A stretch of 64,000 nucleotides of DNA. Origin: Billgrantia aerodenitrificans. Lineage in GTDB: Bacteria; Pseudomonadota; Gammaproteobacteria; Pseudomonadales; Halomonadaceae. Location of the stretch: NCBI RefSeq assembly GCF_021404405.1, contig NZ_JABFTV010000009.1:62001-126000 (forward strand), written 5' to 3'. The notes under the pieces are model-generated. The model saw only the letters and a list, made by a program, of their open reading frames with translations. It was not told where the DNA came from and searched no databases. Within the stretch, counting starts at the first letter, position 1. Each line of letters begins with the position of its first letter. Positions 1 through 8,290 of this stretch are shown here, piece by piece. The position numbers were made by a program, and so were the translations under genes.

Positions 1-1333
1 GGTTCATCTGGGCGATCAGGCCGTCGAGCTGACCGAACTGAGTGCGGTAGCGGGCAATAGTGGCCTCGATGCTCTGTTCCATGCTCAGGTAACGATCGTT
101 GAGGTTCTCGATACGGCTCTCGGCTCCGCTGATGGCGCCGCCCAGAGCACCATTGCTGCCAACGAGCTGGGTTACGGTCTCGCTCAGCTGGCCGGCCAGG
201 CCGCCCGTGCTGCTGTCGCCAGCGAAGAAGGCACTGAGGGCATCCTGGTCATTGACGATCACCTCGTCCAGGCGCTGCTCGTCGATCTCCAGCGTGCCGT
301 CGAGCTTCAAGGTGATACCAATGTCGCTGAGCATGGAGAAGCCGCCTTCTCCTGCTTCTATTCCACCTGCCAGCACACTGCGCAGGCGACCCTCTATACT
401 GCGCACGGCGCTGTCGCCCAGCAGGTCGCCAGCGGTTTCAGTGTCGCCAGTGAAGGCCGTGAGCTCACCAATGGTGCTCTTGAGCGCATTGTAGGCCTCG
501 ACGAAGCCGGTGACGGCCTCGCGTACCGCCCGGGTGTCCTGCTCGACCTTGAGGGTGCTGCTACCTTCTTCCGTCAAACTCAGCGTAACGCCCTGGATCG
601 CCCCCTCCACCTGGTTGGAAGCGCTGACGATGGGAATGCCATTGACGCTGAGCATGGCATCTTGACCGACTTGGGTAATGGCACCCGCGCCCTCGGCCCC
701 GCTGAAGCCAATGCCATCGGCGAAGAAGCCGTCACTGAAGGTCATGTCGGTAATCGAAGCCGATTCGCCGGTCTCGCTGCTCATCAGCGCCAGCCGATAG
801 CCTTCGCCATCGTTGACGATGGAGGCAGTGACTCCGGATCCGTCATGGCCGTTGATGGCGTCGCGGATATCCTCGAGGCTGCTTCCCGCGGCGATATCGA
901 TATCGATCGACTGAGGAGACTCGCCGGTAGCGTTGCCGAAGTGCAGGGTAAGCGTCTGATCGGTGTCGGTCAGCGCCTGGTCGAGCTCCACTTCGAGCCG
1001 GCCAGAGGCCAGGCTTCCGGCAGTGGCCAGCCGTTCGACCTCAATGGCGTACTGGCCAATGGCGGCATCACGTCCTGCCGCTGCTTCCAGGGAGGTTCCC
1101 GCTACGGAGGTGGATAGACTTTGGAAGAGAGACGCGTCGTTGAGGGCGTCGGCGGCGGCCTGGAACCCGGAGAGCGCCCCCTTCAATTCGCCGTAGGCGG
1201 AGATCTTGACCTTCTGGGTCTCGATCTGGCGTTCGATGGGCTTGAGCTTGCCGCGCTCGGCTTCGTTGAGTTGGTCGAGCAGACCGTTGAGATCGAGCCC
1301 GGAACCGATACCGAGGGAAGAAATGCTGGCCAT
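1..1333 (-). CDS. fliD: Flagellar filament cap protein FliD (3' end outside window)
   Basis: FliD (hook-associated protein 2) caps the growing filament and folds flagellin at the distal end. The N-terminus MASISSLGIGSGLDLNGLLD is the classic FliD start. The conserved FliD_N helix follows, then a variable middle, then a FliD_C region with the N-A-L-K-S-T and D-E-Q-R-L-D type motifs. The reading frame is open to the left edge after 444 codons, ending near a G-Q-L-D-G-L-I-A-Q-M-N segment. That segment normally lies about 10-20 residues before the FliD stop, so nearly all of the gene is present. An AAGG Shine-Dalgarno sequence precedes the ATG at 1333. A sigma-28 promoter lies 44 bp upstream, as expected for a late flagellar gene. 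Confidence 0.95.
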   Translation of the reverse strand, partial: MASISSLGIGSGLDLNGLLDQLNEAERGKLKPIERQIETQKVKISAYGELKGALSGFQAAADALNDASLFQSLSTSVAGTSLEAAAGRDAAIGQYAIEVERLATAGSLASGRLEVELDQALTDTDQTLTLHFGNATGESPQSIDIDIAAGSSLEDIRDAINGHDGSGVTASIVNDGEGYRLALMSSETGESASITDMTFSDGFFADGIGFSGAEGAGAITQVGQDAMLSVNGIPIVSASNQVEGAIQGVTLSLTEEGSSTLKVEQDTRAVREAVTGFVEAYNALKSTIGELTAFTGDTETAGDLLGDSAVRSIEGRLRSVLAGGIEAGEGGFSMLSDIGITLKLDGTLEIDEQRLDEVIVNDQDALSAFFAGDSSTGGLAGQLSETVTQLVGSNGALGGAISGAESRIENLNDRYLSMEQSIEATIARYRTQFGQLDGLIAQMN

Positions 1334-1376
1334 GGAAAACTGCCTTGTGTCGGTGAATTGACGTCCTGTTACTTCT

Positions 1377-1403
1377 ACCTCGGCGGTGAGCGAAAAAACT
1401 TTA
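1377..1403 (-). promoter_or_regulatory. Sigma-28 (FliA) promoter of fliD
   Basis: On the minus strand the -35 element TAAAGTTT (1396-1403) is identical to the enterobacterial FliA consensus. It is followed by an 11-bp spacer and GCCGAGGT (1377-1384) against the consensus GCCGATAA. It lies 44 bp upstream of the fliD start codon. Confidence 0.85.
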
Positions 1404-1422
1404 GCCTTAGGTGAAAAAAAAC

Positions 1423-2472
1423 TCAGCGCGCGTGAATGATCACTTCCACCCGACGGTTCTGGGCACGACCTTCCACCGTCTCATTGCTGCCCAAGGGACG
1501 GGTGTCGGCCAGCCCTACCGCCCGCAGTCGCTGCGATTCGACACCGGAACGCTCAAGGGCGTGAACGATAGCGATGGCACGGGCACTGGAGAGCACCCAG
1601 TTGGAGGGAAACTCGTTGGTCTGGATTGGCCGGCTGTCGGTGTGCCCCTCCACGGCGACTTCGCCGTCGTGGCGCTGAATCACCTCGACCAGGCGCTGAA
1701 TCAGCGCCTCGCCCTCTTCGGTTAGCTCGGCGGCAGCGGTGGGAAACAGCAGCCGGTCCTCCACGCGCAGCTTGATGCCTTCGGCAACCCGGGTCGCCTC
1801 GACGCCCTCCAGATCGGGCAGGTAGGGTGCATCATGCAGGCCTTCATCAAACGACTCTTGCAGCAGCTGCGATGCCGCAATGGCAGGCTCCTCGATCTGC
1901 TGCATACCGCTCGGGGGGCGGTCGGTCAGCACCAGGATGAAATCGCCGCGGGAGTTGGGCAGCACGTCGTTGCTGGCCAGCAGCGGTTGCAACGGTAGCC
2001 GCAACGGCGCGCCCATTGCCGGTGCCTGTTGCTCCAGCAGAGCCAGCGGCGTTGGCGGCTCCATGAATGCAGGCAAAGCGGCAGGAGTCGGTACCGGCAA
2101 CTCGACCCGTCGCGGCAGGCCGGCCACGCCCAGCGCTGCGGCAATGGCCGATTCGCTCAGGCGCCCGGCAACGGGCCGGGGCGCCTCGGCAGCGGGAAAG
2201 ACCCCTTCGACGGCTGGCTGGGCCTGAGCCAGCTCACTGGGAAGGGGAATCGCGAAAGGCACCCGTGCCGCTAGCGATTCGCTCTCGGCGTTGGAGCGAC
2301 TGAAGCTGGATAGGGTGAAAATCAGCACCATCAGCGCTACCAGCAGGGTCATGATGTCCAGATAGCCGATCATCCAGGCACTGTCCTGGTCGTGATCGTG
2401 GTGACTGGGCATGAGCGATTCGTGGCGCATGGGGCCACGATGGTCGCCACTGGCGGCTTGCATGGAGCTCAT
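1423..2472 (-). CDS. MotB-like / OmpA-family protein, no MotA partner
   Basis: A 349-residue inner-membrane protein. A hydrophilic His/Asp-rich N-terminus (1-31) is followed by one membrane segment (about 33-56) that starts W-M-I-G-Y-L-D-I-M-T. This matches the MotB signature W-x-I-x-Y-x-D-F-M-T and keeps the Asp that carries ions in MotB stators. A long Pro/Ala-rich linker leads to a C-terminal OmpA peptidoglycan-binding domain (about 230-347) with G-H-T-D-S-R and N-R-R-V-E. MotA is a four-helix partner normally encoded just upstream; here the upstream gene is a GGDEF-EAL protein. It could be an alternative stator subunit, a stator regulator or a cell-wall anchor. No good Shine-Dalgarno decides between the start at 2472 and the ATGs at 2463 and 2430. 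Confidence 0.8.
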   Translation of the reverse strand: MSSMQAASGDHRGPMRHESLMPSHHDHDQDSAWMIGYLDIMTLLVALMVLIFTLSSFSRSNAESESLAARVPFAIPLPSELAQAQPAVEGVFPAAEAPRPVAGRLSESAIAAALGVAGLPRRVELPVPTPAALPAFMEPPTPLALLEQQAPAMGAPLRLPLQPLLASNDVLPNSRGDFILVLTDRPPSGMQQIEEPAIAASQLLQESFDEGLHDAPYLPDLEGVEATRVAEGIKLRVEDRLLFPTAAAELTEEGEALIQRLVEVIQRHDGEVAVEGHTDSRPIQTNEFPSNWVLSSARAIAIVHALERSGVESQRLRAVGLADTRPLGSNETVEGRAQNRRVEVIIHAR

Positions 2473-2573
2473 CGAAACGGTTGTTCATCCAAGGAAACGG
2501 ACAGGCTAGCGTAACGGCTGCAGGCACCGGGTGAAACGGCGAAAAGCGCGACTCGCAAGCGCTTCCTCGGGCT

Positions 2574-5096
2574 TCAACTGGTGCTTTCGGGCAATCCGCT
2601 GCGTGATGCCAGGTAGCGGCTGGCAAAGAGGTCGGCCGGCACCGCTCGCCCGAAGAGATAGCCCTGGATCAGCTCGACCCCGTGACGCCCGAGAATGTCG
2701 CGCTGCGCCTCGGTTTCGACCCCCACGGCGGCCAGGCGCAGCTCCATTTCACGGGCCAGCCCTGCCACGGCAGCGACGATAGCCGCACTGCCTTTCTGGC
2801 CGCTATCCAATCGCTGCACGAAGCGCCGGTCTATCTTGAGCATGGTGATGGGCAGATCGTGTAAATAACCGAGCGCGGCGTAGCCAGTGCCGAAGTCGTT
2901 GATGGCGATTTCTCCCGCCAGACGACGTAGGCGCTTGAGCACGACGGCGCCCTGCTGAGGTTTGTCGAGCAGGGTACGCTCGGCGATCTCGAAGCCCAGC
3001 AGGCCTGGCTGCAGGTTGTGCCGCTTGAGTTTGGTGGCGATGCGCACGGGCAGATCGGGCTGCCAGAACTGGCGTGAAGAGAGATTGATGCTGATGGGCA
3101 CCGGGCCGGCACCAACGGCATTCCAGGCGGCTAGCTGCGCACAGACCTGCTCCAGCATGTACTCGTCCAGCTGTGGCAACAATCCTGCACGCTCGACCAG
3201 CGTCATGACGTCGTTAGGCGGCACACTGCCTAGCAGTGCATGGTGCCAGCGCAACAACGCCTCGGCTCCGTAGAGCCTGCCACTCTCTCGCTCGAAGATG
3301 GGCTGGTAGTGCAGCTGCAACCCCTCGCCGGTAACGAAGGCCTCTTGCAGGGCTTTCTCCAGTGCCCGCTGACGGTCGTCCTGCAGGTTCATCTCGTTGC
3401 GATAGAGGCGATAACCGTTGCGGCCCTCCTCCTTGGCCCGGTACATCGCCACGTCGGCATTGTGCACCAGGGCTTCCGCGGTGGTCGCATCGTCTGGGTA
3501 GAGGCTGATACCCAGGCTGCAGCCGATACGAAACTCCTGGCCCTCGATCACGCAAGGCTCGCCCACGGCCTCCACCAGGCGACGTGCGATACGGGTCACC
3601 TCATCGACCTCTTCGAGATCGGGTAACAGCACCAGGAATTCATCTCCTCCCAGGCGGGCTAGAGTATCGTCTTCACGCAGGCGCATCTGTAGCCGCTCGG
3701 ACATCATCACCAGCAATTCATCGCCAAAGGCATGACCTAGTGCATCGTTGACCGCCTTGAAATGGTCCAGATCGACGAAGATCACTGCCAGCCGGGTCTG
3801 GTTGCGGTGTGCGTGCCGAATCGCCAGTTCCAGGCGATCTTCCAGCAGGCGACGGTTGGGCAGGCCCGTCAGCGCATCGTAGTAAGCCAGCCTGCGTATG
3901 CGCTCTTCGTTCTCGCGCATATGAGTGATATCGCTGAATAGTGCTGCGTAATGGGTCACCGCCCCGCTTTCGTCGGTAATCGCCGTGATGGTCAGCATTT
4001 CGAGATAGAGTTCGCCGCTCTTACGACGGTTCCATATCTCACCCCGCCAGTAGCCGCTTCGCTTTAGCGAATCCCACATTTGCCGGTAGAAGGCTGCATC
4101 GTGGCGCCCCGAAGAGAGAATTTCGGGTGTCTTACCAACCGCTTCTTCAGCGGTATAGCCCGTCATATAAGTAAAAGCGCGATTGACGAACTCTATGCGA
4201 TTGTTGGGATCGGTGATGATGATCCCTTCAAGCGAAGATTCGATGACCCGCTCGGCAAGCTGCAGATTTTCGCGCGATTGAGCAAGCGCACGGTCACGCT
4301 GCTCAAGGGCAGCACGCAGCTCCTGCATGTAGAGGTGCTCAGCGCCGGCCAGCATGTCGCGAAAGCCCAACAGCCCCACCACTTCTTCACTCTCGTCGAG
4401 CACCGCGAGATGGCGCACTCGGTGGTCCATCAGCAGGTCGCGGGCGGCAATCAAGGTGTCGTCCTGATAAACCGTAAGCAGCGGTCGGCTGGCTAACCCG
4501 TCGATGGGCGTGTTGCCTGGGTGGCGCGCCACGAACCGCACCAGATCGCGCTCGGTGAGAATGCCCAGCTCACCATTCACGCACTTCACGACAACGGCAT
4601 CACACTCGGATAACCTCATCGAGCGCGCTGCCTGGGCCAGCAGTTGCGTCCCTTCGAGCACCAGGGCGCGTTGACGCATCGCTGCCTGCACCTCGCGCAG
4701 TCGCAGGTAAGGCTCGAGCCCCTGGTTCAGGGCGACATCCGTTTGCGACAGGATGCCGACCGGCGTGCCGGCGTCATCAGTCACCAGGAAATGACGTCGC
4801 CGCTCGGCGTTGAAGCGCAGCGCCGCTTCGCTCATTGGCGTAGAGAGGTGCAGGCTCGCTACCGGCCGGCTCATGACTTGCGAGACCGGCTGGCGCACGG
4901 CATCGGGGTCGGCAAAATCGACAGCCAGCGCATCGTGCTCGGTCCAAATGCCCAGTGGCTGGCCCGCCTTGAGCACGATGATGGAGCTGCATTGACGCGC
5001 CGCCATGCGCTCGGCCGCCATCCACAGCGGCATCTCGGGATCACAGGTGAGAATCCCGGTCTGCATGATGCGCTCGATTGGTAGCTCTTGGCTCAT
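2574..5096 (-). CDS. CBS(x4)-PAS-GGDEF-EAL c-di-GMP protein, EAL site altered
   Basis: An 840-residue protein with no clear membrane segment. Four CBS repeats (about 5-60, 68-122, 145-195 and 198-252) are followed by a coiled linker (255-285), a PAS domain (about 285-395), GGDEF (about 405-565) and EAL (about 585-835). CBS pairs usually bind adenine nucleotides. The cyclase site is intact: G-G-D-E-F at 483-487, with an R-E-D-D inhibitory site five residues before it. In the EAL domain E612-A-L, N671, E703, E706 and K754 are kept. However, the D-D-F-G-T-G motif reads N733-D-F-G-T-G, and the first Glu of E-G-V-E is Val791. Phosphodiesterase loss is therefore inferred, with cyclase activity or c-di-GMP sensing likely retained. 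A GAGG site lies just before the ATG. The next gene downstream is the MotB-like gene, and fliD follows. Confidence 0.9.
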   Translation of the reverse strand: MSQELPIERIMQTGILTCDPEMPLWMAAERMAARQCSSIIVLKAGQPLGIWTEHDALAVDFADPDAVRQPVSQVMSRPVASLHLSTPMSEAALRFNAERRRHFLVTDDAGTPVGILSQTDVALNQGLEPYLRLREVQAAMRQRALVLEGTQLLAQAARSMRLSECDAVVVKCVNGELGILTERDLVRFVARHPGNTPIDGLASRPLLTVYQDDTLIAARDLLMDHRVRHLAVLDESEEVVGLLGFRDMLAGAEHLYMQELRAALEQRDRALAQSRENLQLAERVIESSLEGIIITDPNNRIEFVNRAFTYMTGYTAEEAVGKTPEILSSGRHDAAFYRQMWDSLKRSGYWRGEIWNRRKSGELYLEMLTITAITDESGAVTHYAALFSDITHMRENEERIRRLAYYDALTGLPNRRLLEDRLELAIRHAHRNQTRLAVIFVDLDHFKAVNDALGHAFGDELLVMMSERLQMRLREDDTLARLGGDEFLVLLPDLEEVDEVTRIARRLVEAVGEPCVIEGQEFRIGCSLGISLYPDDATTAEALVHNADVAMYRAKEEGRNGYRLYRNEMNLQDDRQRALEKALQEAFVTGEGLQLHYQPIFERESGRLYGAEALLRWHHALLGSVPPNDVMTLVERAGLLPQLDEYMLEQVCAQLAAWNAVGAGPVPISINLSSRQFWQPDLPVRIATKLKRHNLQPGLLGFEIAERTLLDKPQQGAVVLKRLRRLAGEIAINDFGTGYAALGYLHDLPITMLKIDRRFVQRLDSGQKGSAAIVAAVAGLAREMELRLAAVGVETEAQRDILGRHGVELIQGYLFGRAVPADLFASRYLASRSGLPESTS

Positions 5097-5238
5097 GTCG
5101 CCTCACTGGCTATATATGTAGCCAATCTGTCACGATATTTTATCGATTTGTCAGAAATTTGCACTAGCCAATTGCCGATCCCGATTCACGCTTCAACAGG
5201 CCGCTCCAAGGGGAGCGAATCCTGGGTATTGCGCCCCC

Positions 5239-6921
5239 TCAGACAGAAACGATACGAACAGACTCGGCTCTTGAACGTTCATACGGGTCGGGCGGCTCGT
5301 TTTCCTCGTGCGAGCACCCGTCGAGGCGGGCGGTCCTACGAGCATCGCGAATCTGCAAGTGCTGCTCGCGGCTGACCCATTCCTTGCCTTCACCAGCCCG
5401 GCGTAGACCCGAAATGGCCACCGTGAGCCAACCTACCTGTTCGGTCAGCAGCTCGCCCAGGTCGGCGGAATTGGATACCCGTTCGGCACTCTCACGCGTG
5501 GCGTTGTCCATTTCCACTACCGCTTGATTTATCTGCTCGAGACCGATGGCCTGCTCCCGGGATGAGATGGCGATTTCTCGAATCAGCCGATCTATGCCAC
5601 CCACCGTTTTGATCACATCCCGGTTATTTGCGACCAGCTGAGCAATGCGTTCCTCTCCCACCTTGACGTCATCCTGGGTACGGTCAATCAACTCACGCAC
5701 GCGATCCGCCGATACTGTGGAGCTCTCCGCCAACCGACGGACTTCCTGTGCGACCACGGCAAACCCTCGGCCGTGTGACCCGGCCCGGGCGGCTTCAACA
5801 GAGGCATTTAGCGCCAATAGATTGGTCTGGAAAGCCAGTGACTCGATGGCCTCAATAGCCTCGGTCATCTTGTCGGCACTGACGGTGATGTGGCGCATGC
5901 TCTCGACTAACTGCTGAACCTCATCTTCGCTACGTCCCACGACTTCGTGCATTCGCCCCACTTCGGCTTCCGCCTGGTCAGTGTTCGCGGCATTCTGCCG
6001 AACCGTTGCCGTGAGCTCCTCCATACTGGCGGCGGTCTGCTGCAGCGAAGAGGACTGTTGCTGAGCACGTTCGGCCAAGCTGCGGTTGTCACGCTCCAAC
6101 TCCAGCGTTTCTCGCTCGACCACGTCCAGCGTACTGTGAATGTTACCGGCGATGTTCACCAGGCTGCGTTGCATGATGCCCAGAGCCGCAATCACCTCGC
6201 CCATGCCGTCGCGGCGCAAGGGTGGTGAGGCCGCTGCCAAGTTGCCTGCGGCTACCTGCATGGCAAAATGTCGGACACGTCCAACGGCAGCATCGAAGCG
6301 CCGCTTACCCATAAAAGCCACTGTCAGAATCGCCACGGCCCCGGCCAGCCTTCCGGGCCAACCGATGAGATCGCTGGCAGCTATCACACCGCTGGCTACC
6401 AGAGACATGACTAACAATACTCCACCGTGTCCTGACGGCAATAGGTCCGCCATGCGTTCCAGAGAGCGAGTGGATACGAGCCGCCCGCGATCGAGGCGGA
6501 CTCCCCTCATACGCCCTTCGCGCAGCCGGGCATAAATCGCCTCAGCTTTTGCACTGGCTCCGTGGGCCGGTTTGACGCGCACCGAGGTATAGCCCTGCAA
6601 CTGGCCGTTTTCGACGATTGGCACCACATGGGCGTGCACCCAATAGAAATCTCCATTCTTACGCCGGTTCTTCACCAGCCCCGACCAGACCTCGCCAGCC
6701 TCGATTGTCTTCCACAGATTCTCGAATGCAGCCTCCGGCATGTCCGGGTGTCGTATCAGGTTGTGGGGAGATCCGATCAGCTCCTCGCGGGAGTAGCCAC
6801 TGACCTCACAGAACGTTGACGATGCATAGGTAATGCGACCCTTGCTGTCGGTTCGTGAAATGAGATTCTGGTCGTCGCGTATCTCGTACTCTCGATCGGT
6901 CACTGGCTGGTTGATGCGCAT
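5239..6921 (-). CDS. PAS-containing methyl-accepting chemotaxis protein (Aer-like)
   Basis: A 560-residue chemoreceptor of the Aer type, which senses redox or oxygen from the cytoplasmic side. An N-terminal PAS domain (about 15-118) has the Aer-like Y-A-S-S-T-F-C-E-V-S-G-Y and H-P-D-M-P motifs. A short hydrophobic hairpin (about 166-204) follows instead of a periplasmic sensor. The MCP signalling domain (about 270-520) carries the conserved tip F-Q-T-N-L-L-A-L-N-A-S-V-E-A-A-R-A-G and G-R-G-F-A-V-V-A. There is no C-terminal NWETF-type CheR tether. FAD binding is known for Aer PAS domains; here the ligand is inferred only. I saw no sigma-28 site upstream. The 363 bases between this gene and flaG hold only the flaG promoter. 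Confidence 0.9.
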   Translation of the reverse strand: MRINQPVTDREYEIRDDQNLISRTDSKGRITYASSTFCEVSGYSREELIGSPHNLIRHPDMPEAAFENLWKTIEAGEVWSGLVKNRRKNGDFYWVHAHVVPIVENGQLQGYTSVRVKPAHGASAKAEAIYARLREGRMRGVRLDRGRLVSTRSLERMADLLPSGHGGVLLVMSLVASGVIAASDLIGWPGRLAGAVAILTVAFMGKRRFDAAVGRVRHFAMQVAAGNLAAASPPLRRDGMGEVIAALGIMQRSLVNIAGNIHSTLDVVERETLELERDNRSLAERAQQQSSSLQQTAASMEELTATVRQNAANTDQAEAEVGRMHEVVGRSEDEVQQLVESMRHITVSADKMTEAIEAIESLAFQTNLLALNASVEAARAGSHGRGFAVVAQEVRRLAESSTVSADRVRELIDRTQDDVKVGEERIAQLVANNRDVIKTVGGIDRLIREIAISSREQAIGLEQINQAVVEMDNATRESAERVSNSADLGELLTEQVGWLTVAISGLRRAGEGKEWVSREQHLQIRDARRTARLDGCSHEENEPPDPYERSRAESVRIVSV

Positions 6922-7170
6922 AGTCTCTCTGCCATGGCATTGTCGTGCTGTCTTAACAGCGGTGCTGTTTACACACCCCTGCCCCCTAGCCCTCCATGGC
7001 TTCTCGAGGCTAAACAGACAAGACTAATGTTGCCATGACCTGGATCAGGGTTACACCAAAGGGATATTGACAAGCAGGAAATGAACAGCGTTTCACATCA
7101 ATCGTTTCAACAGCTTGCCCAACAGCTGACAAGACACCACGAAAAAAGAACAAAAAATCATGCAAAAGAC

Positions 7171-7197
7171 TAAAGTCGGTCCATTTTCGGCCGATAT
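7171..7197 (+). promoter_or_regulatory. Sigma-28 (FliA) promoter of flaG
   Basis: TAAAGTCG (7171-7178), an 11-bp spacer, then GCCGATAT (7190-7197) against the FliA consensus TAAAGTTT-N11-GCCGATAA. It is 87 bp upstream of the flaG ATG. Confidence 0.88.
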
Positions 7198-7284
7198 GCC
7201 ACTTGGGATGGGCTGTCTTCAAGCAGCCTTGGGGAGATGCTGAAGCCCAGCATCAGCAGGGCATCAAATAAAAGGAAAAACACC

Positions 7285-7650
7285 ATGTCTTCGCCATTGA
7301 CCGACGCCACCAATGCTTTGAGCAGCTCAGCGCTGCACGACCTGACGCCACGTCAGCGCAAGGAGAACATTCTGGCTTCGTTGCCCAGTGCCGGCTCCAT
7401 GCTGGCCCAGGCCGAGAGCCATGCAATGTCGCCCAGCCAGGCCGACCTGGTGGAGCCGATCCAACGCATCAACGAGGTGCTGCGTCAGTATGGCGTGGAA
7501 TTCGAACTCAATGACACAACGCGCGTCATTACACGCATCGTGGACCGCGAGTCGGGAGACGTTCTACGCCAGATCCCGGCCGAAGAAGTCCTGGCCATCG
7601 CAGAGCGCCTCGATGAATTCAAGGGTAGCCTGATCAACCTGCAAGCCTAG
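7285..7650 (+). CDS. flaG: Flagellar protein FlaG
   Basis: A 121-residue FlaG-family protein, associated with filament length and encoded near flagellin or fliD in polar and lateral systems. The C-terminal half shows the family signature: an I-N-E-V-L-R helix, F-E-L-N-D, then I-V-D-R-E-S-G-D-V-L-R-Q-I-P and E-E-V-L-A-I-A-E-R-L. The start at 7285 is chosen because AAAGGAA lies 7 bp upstream; an in-frame ATG further up (7237) has no ribosome site. The gene is convergent with fliE, only 12 bp away. Confidence 0.9.
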   Translation: MSSPLTDATNALSSSALHDLTPRQRKENILASLPSAGSMLAQAESHAMSPSQADLVEPIQRINEVLRQYGVEFELNDTTRVITRIVDRESGDVLRQIPAEEVLAIAERLDEFKGSLINLQA

Positions 7651-7662
7651 GCATTGTACAGC

Positions 7663-7992
7663 TTAGACTTGCATGTTCATGACGTCACGGTAGGCGGTAA
7701 CCAGACGATTACGAACCTGCAGGCCCATCTGGAAGGCCACGCTGGCCTTCTGCATGTCGACCATGACGTCGTTGAGCTCGACATTGGGATCGCCGGCCTG
7801 AAAGGCCATGGACTTTGCGGCGGAGGCCTGCTGCAGGCGATTGATACGCTGAATCGAAGCCTGCAGTTCGCCGGCGAAGCCGCCCTGCCCCACCTGCGTC
7901 GATACCAGCAGGCCCTTGGCCGCCGGCCCACTGGCCTGGGCCGCCAGAGTCTGCATCTGTGCCAATGCCGACTGGATGGCAGGTGAACTCAT
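7663..7992 (-). CDS. fliE: Flagellar hook-basal body protein FliE
   Basis: A 109-residue FliE, the adaptor between the MS ring and the proximal rod. The family C-terminus is evident: V-E-L-N-D-V-M, Q-K-A-S-V-A-F-Q, Q-V-R-N-R-L-V-T-A-Y and a final D-V-M-N-M-Q-V. The ATG at 7992 is preferred because the protein then begins at the usual FliE position and GAGGGG lies upstream. In most gammaproteobacteria fliE is the first gene of the fliEFGHIJ operon. Here it points away from fliF with about 300 bp between the two starts. Confidence 0.93.
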   Translation of the reverse strand: MSSPAIQSALAQMQTLAAQASGPAAKGLLVSTQVGQGGFAGELQASIQRINRLQQASAAKSMAFQAGDPNVELNDVMVDMQKASVAFQMGLQVRNRLVTAYRDVMNMQV

Positions 7993-8290
7993 GTTCCGCA
8001 CCCCTCGTCTCGTATTGATTGGCGGGCTCACGCGGGCCCACTGGAATGTAGAGCAAGCCTATCAGGTTGCGGCGCCTACCAAACGACCAAATGGAAGGTA
8101 AAAAAGGGGCTTTTCCTGCCTTTGGAGTGGATGGCGGCTCGCATAATAGCGTTCATCACAGTTGCGCCCCTTGCGGGCAGCCAGAACGCGGTGAACGGAT
8201 GCAGTCGATGCCTTCTTCCAGCAACACACTTCACGCAGCCCAGTGCGCGCCTCATGCAGTCGCTGAATGGATACTCATGCGGGGGCAAGC

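Noticed and set aside
5100-5165. Possible sigma-28 site before the CBS-GGDEF-EAL gene
   Set aside because: A -10-like ATCGATAA with an 11-bp spacer exists, but the -35 matches only about 3 of 8 consensus bases.
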